From: Solobacterium sp.
Lineage (GTDB): Bacteria; Bacillota_I; Bacilli_A; Erysipelotrichales; Erysipelotrichaceae
NCBI GenBank assembly: GCA_017510405.1
Contig: JAFWNG010000017.1
Location: forward strand, 1-51,415
Length of the DNA stretch: 51,415 nucleotides
Reading direction: 5' to 3'
A program made the translations under genes and the position numbers. Under the pieces are notes generated by a model. It made no database searches. It was given only the letters and a program-made list of their open reading frames with translations, and had not been told where the DNA came from. Positions 1 to 9,115 of this stretch are shown in pieces (position 1 is the stretch's first letter; every line of letters starts with the position of its first letter).

Positions 1-2
1 AA

Positions 3-242
3 GAGTGGCGATACAGACATGGAATATCAGTACGACATATCCAGGGATATATCGACTGGCTGGTGTATCTGAAAAACCTGAAGTATCAGGTTGAAGGAAT
101 GTATAGGAAGCACAGGGCATATATCGATCTTATGGCAGAAAAGGTTCCCTTTATCAACAGGTTGATCTGCCGTCTTCCGTTTCCGGTAGACGTAAATGAA
201 GTATATGGGGATAAATACAACGGCATTTATGCCTTTTCATGA
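3..242 (+). pseudogene. C-terminal fragment of a probable transposase (5' end outside window)
   Basis: An open frame enters from the left edge and stops with TGA at 240-242, giving about 79 residues. The segment GISVRHIQGYIDWLVYLKNL resembles the C-terminal tail of IS1595-type DDE transposases (a small basic residue run, then Y-L-Q-x-Y-L-x-W-like spacing), but no catalytic residues are in view. The downstream decayed hydrolase at 244-432 and the IS fragment at the other window edge fit a transposon-scarred region. Family assignment is tentative; it could be any basic DNA-associated protein tail. Confidence 0.35.
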
Positions 243-243
243 T

Positions 244-432
244 TTACCGAAGCAGTTCACACAGCTCCTTAACAGAAGAAACCTACATTGCCGCAAGCGT
301 CCGTTTTGAGATATCCGCAAGGACAGAACAGTTTTTCTGATACAGGGACTCACAGAACCGGGTTATGTTTTCCCGCCAGCCGTCCGTCATCTCTTCTTCT
401 CTGTGCAGTGAAATAAAGACAGTACTCCTGCC
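244..432 (-). pseudogene. Remnant of a DUF871 / MupG-like 6-phospho-N-acetylmuramidase
   Basis: Reading the minus strand from about 432, the frame gives STVFISLHREEEMTDGW, then a stretch ending in VLADISKRTLAAM, a TAG stop at 285-283, and in the same frame SSVKELCELLR before TAA at 246-244. The order 'VF-SLH-(acidic)' followed about 30 residues later by 'DIS-x-x-T/L' is the start of the TIM-barrel half of DUF871 proteins, whose characterised member MupG hydrolyses MurNAc-6P-GlcNAc. No start codon or N-terminal beta-strand precedes it and the rest of the barrel is missing. It lies just downstream of murQ-murP, where mupG-like genes commonly sit, so it is best read as a decayed third gene of that operon. 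Confidence 0.5.
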
Positions 433-460
433 GGCACATTACATCCGGCAGGAGTACTGT
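419..460 (-). terminator. Strong inverted repeat behind murP
   Basis: A perfect 16-bp stem (419-434 with 445-460) encloses a 10-nt loop. Read on the minus strand it is followed by CTTTATTT, so it can terminate the murQ-murP transcript. It overlaps the first recognisable codons of the DUF871 remnant, so it may have arisen with the rearrangement that removed that gene. Confidence 0.6.
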
Positions 461-495
461 CTGATTCACTGAGATAAAGAGATCTTCCCAACGCC

Positions 496-1938
496 TCAGG
501 CATTGGCAACATCCTCACTCTTTACCACCGCATTTGTGATCAGGTATGCGGCGATGGCAGAAATGACAAGACCGATCGCGTAGTAGAGAACGCTCATGAG
601 TCCGCCGTGCGGGCCTGCTGTCATAACGAAGCAGCCGAGGATTCCGGAAGGGCCCCAGGTGGTAGCCGCCACCTGCATGGCCATTACGAATGCGCCGCCG
701 AAGCCAGCCCCAAGGCCGGCTGTGATAAACGGTCTGCCCATCGGAAGCGTAACACCGTAGATCAGCGGTTCACCGACACCGAGGATACCTGCAGGAAGCG
801 CACCGCTGATGACAGACGCCAGGCGGTCGTTCTGCAGTTTCTTTGCCTTGCGGTAGATCGCGATCGCTGCGCCGACCTGACCGGCTCCTGCCATGCAGAG
901 GGCGGGGTAAAGCGTTACATAGCCGATCTGGTTAAGCTGTACGGTATAGAGCGCAACCAGTCCGTGGTGCATGCCCATCGCAACCATCGGAAGGAACAAT
1001 GCGGCGCTGATATACCCGGCGATAATACGAACCACTGCGCTGGAGGACATGCAGAAGTACTGAACTACTGCACACAGTCCGCTGGAGACCAGTCCGCATA
1101 CCGGCATGACGATGAAGATATACGGAATGATGCAGAAGATGAGTGTGAGGATCGGAGTAAATACGATATCGAGCGCCTCCGGCATCTTGCTGCGGATGAA
1201 CTTCTCGACTTTTACCATGATCAGTACGCCGAGCACTGCCGCAAGCACGCCGCCTCTTCCGCTTCTGAGAATGGAATTCAGCGGGGAGTCCGCGTTGAAC
1301 CAGCCGATCGTCTGGGAGATCGTATTGATTCCTTCAAGACCGGTGATGAGACCCAGCATACCGCCGAGAATCGGAGTGCCGCCGAAGCGTTCTGCTGCGC
1401 GGTAACCGGCCCATGCGGTGAGGTAGGTCATGAAGGAGGTGTTGATCAGACCCAGAAAGCTGCAGAGAACACTGAGGAACTGGTTGTCCGCCCAGCCCGG
1501 ATTCAGCTGCTGAATCAGCGTGTTGAGTCCGGCGCAGATACCGGCTGCGATGACACCCGGAATCAGCGGTACGAAGATCTCGCCGAAGATCTTCAGCGCA
1601 TTGCGCACCGGATTGGATTTCTGATTCGCTTTGACCGCTTCCTTGTTTGCTTTCCAGCTGTTTTCAGTTGTTGCTGTTCCGGTAGTCGGGATGCCCATTT
1701 CCGCACAGACATCTGCGCATTTGCGTACTTTGCCCGGGCCGACTACAACTTCCACATAACTAGGGCGGTCATGCACGACTCCCATGACGCCTTCAATGGC
1801 TTTGAGGCCGGCTTCGTCGATTGCCGCGTCGTCTTTGACATTGATGCGGAGCCGTGTCATACAGTTGGTGATAAAAATTACATTGTCCCGTTGTCCGACT
1901 TTTTCAAGTACTGCAGTTACTAATTCTTCGTTTGTCAT
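496..1938 (-). CDS. murP: PTS MurNAc-type EIIBC permease (MurP-like)
   Basis: Sugar-specific PTS component, 480 residues, expected to import and phosphorylate N-acetylmuramic acid, delivering MurNAc-6P to the etherase encoded just upstream in the operon. The EIIB domain is at the N-terminus (residues 1-90) with phospho-acceptor cysteine in TNCMTRLRINV; the hydrophobic EIIC domain fills residues 115-470 and contains the PTS-Glc-type segment GVGEPLIYGVTLP. No EIIA domain is attached, so a separate EIIA must serve it. The start is set by AAAGGAG 7 nt upstream. It follows murQ by 14 nt, so the two are co-transcribed. Substrate is inferred from the murQ and RpiR neighbours; a beta-glucoside permease is the alternative. 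Confidence 0.85.
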   Translation of the reverse strand: MTNEELVTAVLEKVGQRDNVIFITNCMTRLRINVKDDAAIDEAGLKAIEGVMGVVHDRPSYVEVVVGPGKVRKCADVCAEMGIPTTGTATTENSWKANKEAVKANQKSNPVRNALKIFGEIFVPLIPGVIAAGICAGLNTLIQQLNPGWADNQFLSVLCSFLGLINTSFMTYLTAWAGYRAAERFGGTPILGGMLGLITGLEGINTISQTIGWFNADSPLNSILRSGRGGVLAAVLGVLIMVKVEKFIRSKMPEALDIVFTPILTLIFCIIPYIFIVMPVCGLVSSGLCAVVQYFCMSSSAVVRIIAGYISAALFLPMVAMGMHHGLVALYTVQLNQIGYVTLYPALCMAGAGQVGAAIAIYRKAKKLQNDRLASVISGALPAGILGVGEPLIYGVTLPMGRPFITAGLGAGFGGAFVMAMQVAATTWGPSGILGCFVMTAGPHGGLMSVLYYAIGLVISAIAAYLITNAVVKSEDVANA

Positions 1939-1952
1939 GATTTTAATCTCCT

Positions 1953-2849
1953 TTATTTAACGGCATTCCTTACATGCCCGTTTGCCTGTTCCAGTCGATT
2001 GCGTGCTTCTTCGGCATCACAGCCTCCAAGGATCATCGTGATCGCGACCTTGCAGGAACCGTTGGCTGCTTCAAGACACTTCTCAATCGTTTCATCATCC
2101 GCTTCGGTCGCAAGCCGTACGATGCGCCGTGCTCTTACGCGGAGCTTTTCGTTGGACTGCTGCACATCCACCATGAGGTTCTCATATACTTTTCCCGCAC
2201 CGACCATTACCGCGGTGGAGATCATATTCAGAACCATCTTCTGAGCCGTTCCGGCTTTCAGCCTGGTCGATCCGGTCAGTACTTCCGGACCGATGACGAT
2301 ATCGATGCCGGCCTCTGCCGCCTTGGAAAGCACGGAGTCTGCGTTGCAGGTGATCGCTGCGGTATGACAGCCGATGGACTTTGCGTATTCCAGGCCGCCC
2401 AGCACATACGGTGTTCTGCCGCTTGCCGCAAGGCCGATCACAAGATCCTTTCCGGTCAGACCGTGCTCTTTCAGGTCGCTGATGCCGAGATCATAGTTGT
2501 CTTCCGCGCCTTCGACCGCCTGGGTGAATGCTTTCTGTCCCCCGGCGATGAGACCGATGACGACATCCGGGCTTACCCCGAAGGTGGGCGGGCATTCCGA
2601 GGCATCAAGCACGCCCAGTCTTCCGCTTGTTCCTGCACCCATATAGAAGATCCTGCCGCCGTTTGTAACAGATTCCGTTCCCCATGTCACGACCTTCGCA
2701 ATCGTCTCAAGATGCGGCTTGATTGCTGCCGGTATCAGAAGATCTTCCTGATTCATGACTGTTACAATCTCGAGCGGACTCATCATGTCGAGATTCATCG
2801 TGTTCTCGTTGCGCCGCTCGGTTACCATCTGTTCAAGTTTAAGTTCCAT
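1953..2849 (-). CDS. murQ: N-acetylmuramic acid 6-phosphate etherase
   Basis: Cleaves the lactyl ether of MurNAc-6P to give GlcNAc-6P and D-lactate in the cytoplasm, the key step of peptidoglycan amino-sugar salvage. The 299-residue product is the normal MurQ length. The SIS domain is clear: GRIFYMGAGTSGRLGVLDAS near residue 60, the ECPPTFG segment right after it, and GLAASGRTPYVLGGLEYA near residue 140. The ATG at 2849 (MELKLEQM) is preferred; an upstream in-frame TTG would overlap the AGGAGG. First gene of the murQ-murP unit, divergent from the RpiR regulator. Confidence 0.95.
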   Translation of the reverse strand: MELKLEQMVTERRNENTMNLDMMSPLEIVTVMNQEDLLIPAAIKPHLETIAKVVTWGTESVTNGGRIFYMGAGTSGRLGVLDASECPPTFGVSPDVVIGLIAGGQKAFTQAVEGAEDNYDLGISDLKEHGLTGKDLVIGLAASGRTPYVLGGLEYAKSIGCHTAAITCNADSVLSKAAEAGIDIVIGPEVLTGSTRLKAGTAQKMVLNMISTAVMVGAGKVYENLMVDVQQSNEKLRVRARRIVRLATEADDETIEKCLEAANGSCKVAITMILGGCDAEEARNRLEQANGHVRNAVK

Positions 2850-2921
2850 ATGTTTTTTCCATCCTCCTGACAAAACTGTGCACTGTTTTGAACGTCTTCA
2901 AAGTAGCATTGTAAAAATTTA

Positions 2922-2950
2922 ATTTCAAGTTTACATGCATTCTTTGAAAT
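2922..2950. promoter_or_regulatory. Inverted repeat in murQ/rpiR divergent promoter
   Basis: ATTTCAA (2922-2928) and TTGAAAT (2944-2950) form a perfect inverted repeat with a 15-bp spacer in the short region between two divergent genes. A related CTTTGAATGAAAT lies about 15 bp further right. RpiR/MurR proteins bind such dyads, so this is a reasonable operator candidate; binding is inference. Confidence 0.4.
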
Positions 2951-3045
2951 AATGTTTTATACTTTGAATGAAATCACGCCGATATAAGGCAGTTATGCAT
3001 ATGAACGAAACAAAATAAATACTTTTTTATACAGGAGGAGAGACA

Positions 3046-3882
3046 ATGTCAGATGCACTGGTAAGAGTAAAAGAACATCTCAGCACACTGAACCCGGCAG
3101 AACGGGCAGCTGCCGAATATATTCTCGGCAACCCGGCGGAAGCAGCGCGGATCAGCATTTATGTGCTGGCAAAAAACGCATATGTCTCTCCGTCTGCGGT
3201 CGTGCGCCTCTGCCATACGGTCGGGTTCAGCGGGTTTAAGGAATTCCGCCGGTCACTGCTGACAGAACTTGCGGCAGAAGAAGCGGAACAGCGCATTGCC
3301 GCAAAAGAAATCGTGAAGTCCGACACCATTGAAGAGATCATTCCCAAGATCACATCGATCAATATTCAGTCGCTGTATGAGACCGAACGGTTGATGAATC
3401 CGAAGGTCCTGAATCAGTGCGTTGATCTGATTCAGAATGCGGACAAAGTGATCTTCTTCGGGCTGGGTGCTTCCTGGCTTGCCGCAAGAGATGCCTATGA
3501 GAAATTCCTTCGCATAAACAAACCGTGTGCGCTGAATGAGGACTGGCATCTGCAGCTGTTAAGTGCATTGAACAGCACAAAAAGGGATGTCGGCATTGTG
3601 ATCTCCTACAGCGGACAGACTGCGGAAATGATCGAATGCATGAAAGCGATGAAGGAAAACCATACTCCGATGATCGCGATTACGCGGAGTGTGAAAAGCC
3701 CGGTCTATGACCTTGCGGATTACCGTCTGTATACGACTTCAAATGAATCCCTGTTCCGCAGCGCTGCCATGAGCAGCCGTATCTCGCAGCTGAATATCAT
3801 TGATATTCTTTATACGGCTTATGCCAACCGGCAGTATGATTACAGCCTGAAACAGCTGCGCAAAACACATATAAAAAAATAG
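3046..3882 (+). CDS. RpiR/MurR-family transcriptional regulator
   Basis: A 278-residue regulator with the RpiR architecture. The N-terminal helix-turn-helix domain (residues 1-75) contains NAYVSPSAVVRLCHTVGFSG, the typical 'S-x-S-T/A-V-x-R' recognition region. The C-terminal SIS sugar-phosphate-binding domain (about 110-270) has FFGLGASWLAARD and VISYSGQTAEMIE. It likely senses MurNAc-6P or GlcNAc-6P and controls the divergent murQ-murP operon, as MurR does in enterobacteria. Start chosen from AGGAGGAGAGACA upstream of ATG. It ends in TAG and is followed by an intrinsic terminator. Confidence 0.9.
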   Translation: MSDALVRVKEHLSTLNPAERAAAEYILGNPAEAARISIYVLAKNAYVSPSAVVRLCHTVGFSGFKEFRRSLLTELAAEEAEQRIAAKEIVKSDTIEEIIPKITSINIQSLYETERLMNPKVLNQCVDLIQNADKVIFFGLGASWLAARDAYEKFLRINKPCALNEDWHLQLLSALNSTKRDVGIVISYSGQTAEMIECMKAMKENHTPMIAITRSVKSPVYDLADYRLYTTSNESLFRSAAMSSRISQLNIIDILYTAYANRQYDYSLKQLRKTHIKK

Positions 3883-3901
3883 ACCAAAAAAGGCAGACCG
3901 C

Positions 3902-3927
3902 AAAAAAAGGATTGATATCCTTTTTTA
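3902..3927 (+). terminator. Intrinsic terminator of the RpiR gene
   Basis: AAAAAAGGAT (3903-3912) pairs with ATCCTTTTTT (3917-3926) across a 4-nt loop, about 20 nt after the stop codon; the T-rich arm provides the U tract. Confidence 0.75.
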
Positions 3928-4023
3928 TTGTGTGAACAGTAACGATTTACCAACTGTATCGTTGAACATGGCGCTTTTTTTGTAATGGCTATTATCTACT
4001 ATTTGTATAGAAAGAAGGAGTTT

Positions 4024-4136
4024 ATGTTTCTAATTAGTCTCTATCCTGGGGAATAGACGAAACACCAGCCAGGATTCCATTCTGTTGCTCTAATTATCGT
4101 GATTTGCAAGTTATAAGCGCCCTTTTGCGCTTTTTT
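4024..4136 (+). promoter_or_regulatory. Leader with tiny ORF, hairpin and terminator before a sigma-like gene
   Basis: AAGGAG at 4015-4020 is followed closely by a 10-codon frame (MFLISLYPGE, 4024-4056). ATCCTGG (4043-4049) can pair with CCAGGAT (4069-4075), enclosing its stop codon, and AAGCGC/GCGCTT (4115-4132) plus a T run forms a short terminator before the next gene. Tiny ORF, stem and terminator in this order is the layout of translation-coupled attenuators, as known for some mobile resistance genes. The spacing of the ribosome-binding site is short (3 nt), so expression of the leader is uncertain. The rest of 3928-4195 shows nothing else I recognise. Confidence 0.35.
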
Positions 4137-4195
4137 CTTTTTCGGAGGCTAATTTTTGCCGTTTTCGGTGGCTACCTATGGGGAGGTTAGCGAAA

Positions 4196-4876
<681 letters not shown>

Positions 4877-6274
4877 TCAGACGTGTGCTTCATCCTGATC
4901 GAATCCAAGCACGAAGGTTACAGCTGCGGATACAACGATTCCGACAATGATCGCAGTCAGCATGGAGACTGCTGTTTCCATGAAAATCGGAAGCGCCATG
5001 ATCGTTGAGTAACCCATGACATATGCCTTGACATGCAGCAGACCTGCAACAATTCCACCGGCCAGACCGCCGGCCATGACACCGATCATCGGTTTCTTCA
5101 GTTTGAATGTAATACCGTAAATACACGGTTCAGATACGCCGGCAACGATGCAGCCGAATGCGATAGAGAGTGCCTGTGATCTGTATTCAGGATCCTTTGC
5201 GCGCAATGCAACACCAAGAGCCGCGCCGCCTTCGCACATGTTATGAAGAATAAAGGAAGGACGGATGACTGCGTCATAGCCAATGTCAGCAATATTGGAT
5301 GCCATGAACGGTGAGAGACCATGGTGCATGCCCAGCATGATAAGCCACGGCAGCAGTGCCGCAGTAACGCCGATTGCCAGCGGTGCCGCTGTGCCGCCGA
5401 GGAAGAGGAAGGCACCGGCAATCATATTGCCGACATAATCACCGAGCGGACCAAGAATTGTGAATGCCAGAATACCTGTAACTGTGATTGTGCCAAGACC
5501 TACGAGCAGGCTTTTGAAGATGCCCGGAACGATTTTATTGAAGAATTTCTCTGCATATGCCGCAACAAACGCTATCAGCAAAGCCGGCAGCAGAGAGTTG
5601 TTATAGGTGACCGCAAGAGCCGGAATACCGATCACGGAAGTAGCTGTAGATCCTGCTTCCTTGAGAGAAGAAACCATGGATGCCCAGCCCGGAGTCAGCA
5701 AGGATGCCGCAACGATCATCGCATATGCCGGTGTGGAATTCAGTTTTTTGGAAGCGCCATAGGCCACCATAATCGGCATGAAGTAGAACGGTGCATTTGC
5801 CACGTAGCCGAGGATCGTATTTGTCGGGGTTTCTGCAAAGGAAGGAATGGCCATACCAATCAGCAGCAGGACCACCTTTAACAGACCGCCGGCAACCAGC
5901 GCCGGAACCATCGGGGAAACGGAAGCCGCAACATAGTCCATAACCATCTTCAGATATCCCTTGATACCTTCCGGCTTACCTTCGTCAAGATTTTCATCGA
6001 TGGCGCCGCCGTCTTCGAAATTATTCTGTCTGAGTACTTCGCTGTATGTATTGATGAGATTTTCACCAAGTACGATCTGTGTCTGTCCGCCTGCTTCCAC
6101 AACGCCGAGAACACCGCGGACTTTCTTCAGTGCTTCTTTGTCCGCTTTGGAAGGATCTGCCAGAGTGAACCTCAGACGGGTCATACAATGGGAAACTGTT
6201 TTAACATTATCTGCTCCGCCGACAAGCTCGACCAGAGTTTTCGCTGTTTCAGTGTAGTCAATCTTAACTGCCAT
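4877..6274 (-). CDS. PTS beta-glucoside-type EIIBC permease
   Basis: A 465-residue membrane permease of the glucose-glucoside PTS family. The N-terminal EIIB domain (1-90) carries the phospho-cysteine in SHCMTRLRFTLAD; the EIIC domain follows with conserved GVSEPCIYGITFKLKKP near residue 380. There is no C-terminal EIIA, unlike full-length BglP. AAAGGAGAG precedes the ATG by 7 nt. The gene stands divergent from a LysR gene and upstream of a truncated 6-phospho-beta-glucosidase, which points to an aryl- or disaccharide beta-glucoside as the original substrate. With the hydrolase broken, the cell would need another phospho-glucosidase to use what it imports. Confidence 0.85.
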   Translation of the reverse strand: MAVKIDYTETAKTLVELVGGADNVKTVSHCMTRLRFTLADPSKADKEALKKVRGVLGVVEAGGQTQIVLGENLINTYSEVLRQNNFEDGGAIDENLDEGKPEGIKGYLKMVMDYVAASVSPMVPALVAGGLLKVVLLLIGMAIPSFAETPTNTILGYVANAPFYFMPIMVAYGASKKLNSTPAYAMIVAASLLTPGWASMVSSLKEAGSTATSVIGIPALAVTYNNSLLPALLIAFVAAYAEKFFNKIVPGIFKSLLVGLGTITVTGILAFTILGPLGDYVGNMIAGAFLFLGGTAAPLAIGVTAALLPWLIMLGMHHGLSPFMASNIADIGYDAVIRPSFILHNMCEGGAALGVALRAKDPEYRSQALSIAFGCIVAGVSEPCIYGITFKLKKPMIGVMAGGLAGGIVAGLLHVKAYVMGYSTIMALPIFMETAVSMLTAIIVGIVVSAAVTFVLGFDQDEAHV

Positions 6275-6368
6275 ATTCTCTCTCCTTTTCGTAAATCAGA
6301 TCCTGCAGGGATGCTTTCTCTTTACAGCTTTACTATAGCAATCCGTTAATTATTCTAAAAATTGTATT

Positions 6369-6397
6369 TTGACATAATAAAAAGTCTAAAATAGACT
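6369..6397 (+). promoter_or_regulatory. lysR promoter with palindrome over the -10
   Basis: TTGACA (6369-6374), a 17-bp spacer and TAGACT (6392-6397) make a promoter towards the LysR gene. AGTCTA-AAA-TAGACT (6383-6397) is a perfect palindrome covering the -10. It has LysR T-x-A dyad character and suggests autoregulation and control of the divergent PTS operon. Confidence 0.5.
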
Positions 6398-6421
6398 ATT
6401 TATAAAGGGAGGCTGTTCTTT

Positions 6422-7312
6422 ATGATCGACAGCGAAAAAATCCAGGCATTTCTCAGTGTCGTTGAATACGGGAATATCACCAATGCGGCGAATGCTGTAT
6501 TCACTACACAGAGTCACCTTTCAAAGCAGATCCGATCCCTTGAAGAAGAGGTCGGAACACAGCTGATTATTCGTTCCAAAGGCCACTCGGAAATATCACT
6601 GACTCCGCAGGGAATAGAATTTCTCGGAATCGCACGGAAATGGGAAGAAATCATGGACGATTTTAAACAGGTGCGATATACGTCCAGTGTTACAGAAGTC
6701 TCAATTGGTGCATTGGAACGTTTTAATTCTTTCACGCTGCGTGATTTCTACCGGGATATCCTGAAAAAACATAAAAATATTCGAATTGATTCCCATACAA
6801 GACATTCGCGGGAGATTTACACCATGATGGAAAACCGGCAGCTTGATCTCGGTCTGGTCAGTCTGATTTATCCTGTTAACAACATCAGGATCAAACCGCT
6901 TTTCAGCGAAACAATGTACGTGATCAGTTCACCGGCCAGCAATCTTCCGCCAATCATAAACTCTTCTGATTTAAATCCTGAACTGGAGATCTATTCCCGC
7001 TGGTCCGATGACTTTGAAGTATGGCATGATCAGCTGTGGCCCGGAAAAGAATACAGGCTTTATGTCGGCACATGCTCAATGACACCATTCTTCCTTGATG
7101 AGCCGGGCCGCTGGGCAATCGTACCGGTCAGTGCCCTTCACAGCATGAAGGAGACCTGTGATTTCACTGTTCACAGGCTGGCGGAACCTTATCCGGCTCA
7201 CAAAGTGTATCTTCTCGAGCAGAAAAATCCCAATCAGTCACGCCAGGAAGCTGTCAACCAGTTCAGGGACAGTCTGATCGAATACCTTGAAAACAGGCAT
7301 CTGAAACTTTGA
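6422..7312 (+). CDS. LysR-family transcriptional regulator
   Basis: A 296-residue LysR protein. The N-terminal winged HTH shows the standard pattern: FLSVVEYGNITNAANAVFTT, then QSHLSKQIRSLEEEVGTQL at residues 27-47. The remainder is a periplasmic-binding-protein-like effector domain. GGGAGG lies 9 nt before the ATG. It diverges from the PTS EIIBC operon and probably controls it; sugar PTS operons are more often governed by antiterminators, so a LysR partner is slightly unusual. Confidence 0.85.
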   Translation: MIDSEKIQAFLSVVEYGNITNAANAVFTTQSHLSKQIRSLEEEVGTQLIIRSKGHSEISLTPQGIEFLGIARKWEEIMDDFKQVRYTSSVTEVSIGALERFNSFTLRDFYRDILKKHKNIRIDSHTRHSREIYTMMENRQLDLGLVSLIYPVNNIRIKPLFSETMYVISSPASNLPPIINSSDLNPELEIYSRWSDDFEVWHDQLWPGKEYRLYVGTCSMTPFFLDEPGRWAIVPVSALHSMKETCDFTVHRLAEPYPAHKVYLLEQKNPNQSRQEAVNQFRDSLIEYLENRHLKL

Positions 7313-7559
7313 GTTCTTCATTGGTTTGGTTTAGAGATTGCGGTGCAGAATTTCTAAAATATGAATAAGATGCAGTTGGAAAGCAGCCAGAAGAGTGAAA
7401 GGAAAATCTAAAAGAAAGGCAGCACGGCACAGCAGGCACAGATTAACTCCCGTTAAATGCACGTATTACAGATACAAAAACTGGAGAAGAGTCATGAACC
7501 TTCTCAGCTGCGGTCAGCCATGCACACTCAAAATCAATTTGGATTACTCGGAAAACAAA

Positions 7560-7594
7560 GAAGCCCGGGATTCGATCAGGAACACCAGGGCTTC
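7560..7594 (-). terminator. Terminator behind the thiaminase-like gene
   Basis: GAAGCCC (7560-7566) pairs with GGGCTTC (7588-7594); on the minus strand the stem is followed by TTTGTTTT. It sits about 30 nt after the stop codon at 7624. The rest of 7313-7559 shows no convincing gene. Confidence 0.55.
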
Positions 7595-7623
7595 ACGATT
7601 CAGATTCAGAACATTTCAAAAGC

Positions 7624-8730
7624 TCATGACTCAGTTGAACCTGAATCGAAGCATTGATTTTCAGAACATGATTTCTCCGTGTCATTCGTCTTCAGAAGAA
7701 CTTTCTTTTCTCGCTGCTTTTGTTTCAGCATTTCAAGAAGTGCGTCTCTTTTCGCATAAAAATCCTCATAGAATTTCGCACCATACCTGAATACGCCGTT
7801 TTCCTCCTGACTCACCATTTCATACAGCCTGCTGTAGAGCGGATCCAGTTCAGCAAGGCGGGGATATACGCTCCTGCACGCCGGCAGCATATACTGCAGT
7901 TTCTGGTTTGCAGTGCATAGCTCATAGATAAAGTCACCGTCGCTCATAATCTCGAGCAGATCCAGACAGTCGAGCATTTTTTCTTCCGCCACATAGTTTC
8001 CCATGGACGCAAAGTCAACCATGAACAGCGGCATCTGATCTTCTTCATAATCCGAGAAATTGGCAAAGCGCACGACATAGTCATCCGGTTTGAACAGACG
8101 CAGGCTTTCCGTGAAGCCGAGGAAATAGCGGCATTCTTCCTCATTAAATCTGCGGATACCGTCAGAATCGGAAAGATCTGAGTTTTCGAGATCCGCATAT
8201 TCCCCCATCAGATCCGTCAGATGCAGCATCACTTCAAGACTTCTTCCGCTCTGATCCTGGAAGTTGCAGAGTGCCTGCAGGTAATAATTCATCAGCATGC
8301 TCTTGAGCGGGATGACTGCCGGCTAATGAAGATCCATGATATTGCAGATATTCAAATCATCCTTCCGGCGGCAGATCAGCGCATTTGCACAGATCATCAG
8401 CGGAATGCCATATGTTTTTTTCTTTACTTTGCTTCTGTCGATCGTCCAGGGAAGCATGCCGTCTGTATTTATGACATCCGGAAGCTGATGCAGATATCCT
8501 TTCTCTGCAAGCGCACTGATCACAACCGCATCGTATATAAAGAGATCGCCATCCCTGCCCGGCTCTTCCTTATAACAGTTCCATTCGATAAAGCGAAGAT
8601 GCCGAGTATGGCCGGTTTCACGAAACCGCTTCTCGAGAAGCGCACAGAAAAGATCCGTATCGGTGAAATCGTAATAGTAATAGATCGTGATGGGAGAATC
8701 ATCTCCGCACATTAATGCATGTTTTGTCAT
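7624..8730 (-). pseudogene. Thiamine pyridinylase (thiaminase I)-like protein, interrupted by in-frame TAG
   Basis: Two collinear segments, 8730-8326 and 8322-7624, are in the same reading frame and separated only by a TAG at 8325-8323. Together they give about 368 residues, the size of thiaminase I. The first half holds GDLFIYDAVVISALAEKGYL and KKKTYGIPLMICANALICRR, which match the substrate-binding-protein-like fold of thiaminase I, including the Y-G-I-P...C region that carries the nucleophilic cysteine in characterised enzymes. The second half (NYYLQALCNFQD onwards) continues that fold. Thiaminase I cleaves thiamine using an amine or thiol acceptor. No signal peptide is evident. The stop makes it a likely pseudogene unless it is a sequencing error. 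Family call rests on motif memory only. Confidence 0.5.
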
Positions 8731-9067
8731 CTGTTAATTAGTATTGTACAGTATTTTCAGAGGAAGACGATGAGTTTCAGGAGAAAGCATCGCTTCTGCC
8801 GGGACGGGGACAGTCTGCTGAAGCTGTCCTGTATACAGACACATTGGATACTTAGTTTTCCTTCAGTATCCGTCTGTACTGCTGCGGAGCTGCCGGCATA
8901 TTAAAAGAGTGCATCCTGCAGGATCATGCAGCGTCGGCAGAAATCGTGATAAGATAGCTGTTTGCATCCATGTGCAGACAATGCAGGTACCCTTTTATCT
9001 CCGGAAAAAAATGGGGGTTCCAGGTACTCTGAAGTAATACTGTCCAGAACTCTGTATCATATCTGCC
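8731..9067. other. Non-coding stretch with hairpins and a possible AraC-tail scrap
   Basis: No intact gene seen. On the minus strand 8899-8852 reads MPAAPQQYRRILKEN followed by TAA, which resembles the last residues of AraC regulators ('P-x-x-Y-R-x-x-L'), but nothing upstream supports a gene. GGATACT/AGTATCC within ACAGAC/GTCTGT (about 8834-8877) forms a long imperfect hairpin. Confidence 0.3.
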
Positions 9068-9098
9068 CTGAAATCATGGAAGCGTTTTCTGATATAAT
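9068..9098 (+). promoter_or_regulatory. Promoter of the symporter gene
   Basis: A perfect TATAAT (9093-9098) with a weak CTGAAA -35 about 19 bp upstream. The ATG at 9116 is only 17 nt beyond the -10 and has no ribosome-binding site, so the message would be almost leaderless. Confidence 0.5.
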
Positions 9099-9115
9099 TA
9101 ATACGGTATAAGATT

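Noticed and set aside
607-1923. Long plus-strand open frame of 438 codons opposite murP
   Set aside because: Antisense shadow of a clearly recognised EIIBC gene; its translation is arginine/cysteine/histidine-rich with no domain.
7395-7790. 131-codon plus-strand open frame
   Set aside because: Overlaps the terminator and 3' end of the thiaminase-like gene on the other strand, has low-complexity basic sequence and no family resemblance.
8852-8899. Possible AraC C-terminal tail (PQQYRRILKEN)
   Set aside because: Only about 15 residues match the pattern and nothing upstream on that strand resembles an HTH; not enough for a gene call.
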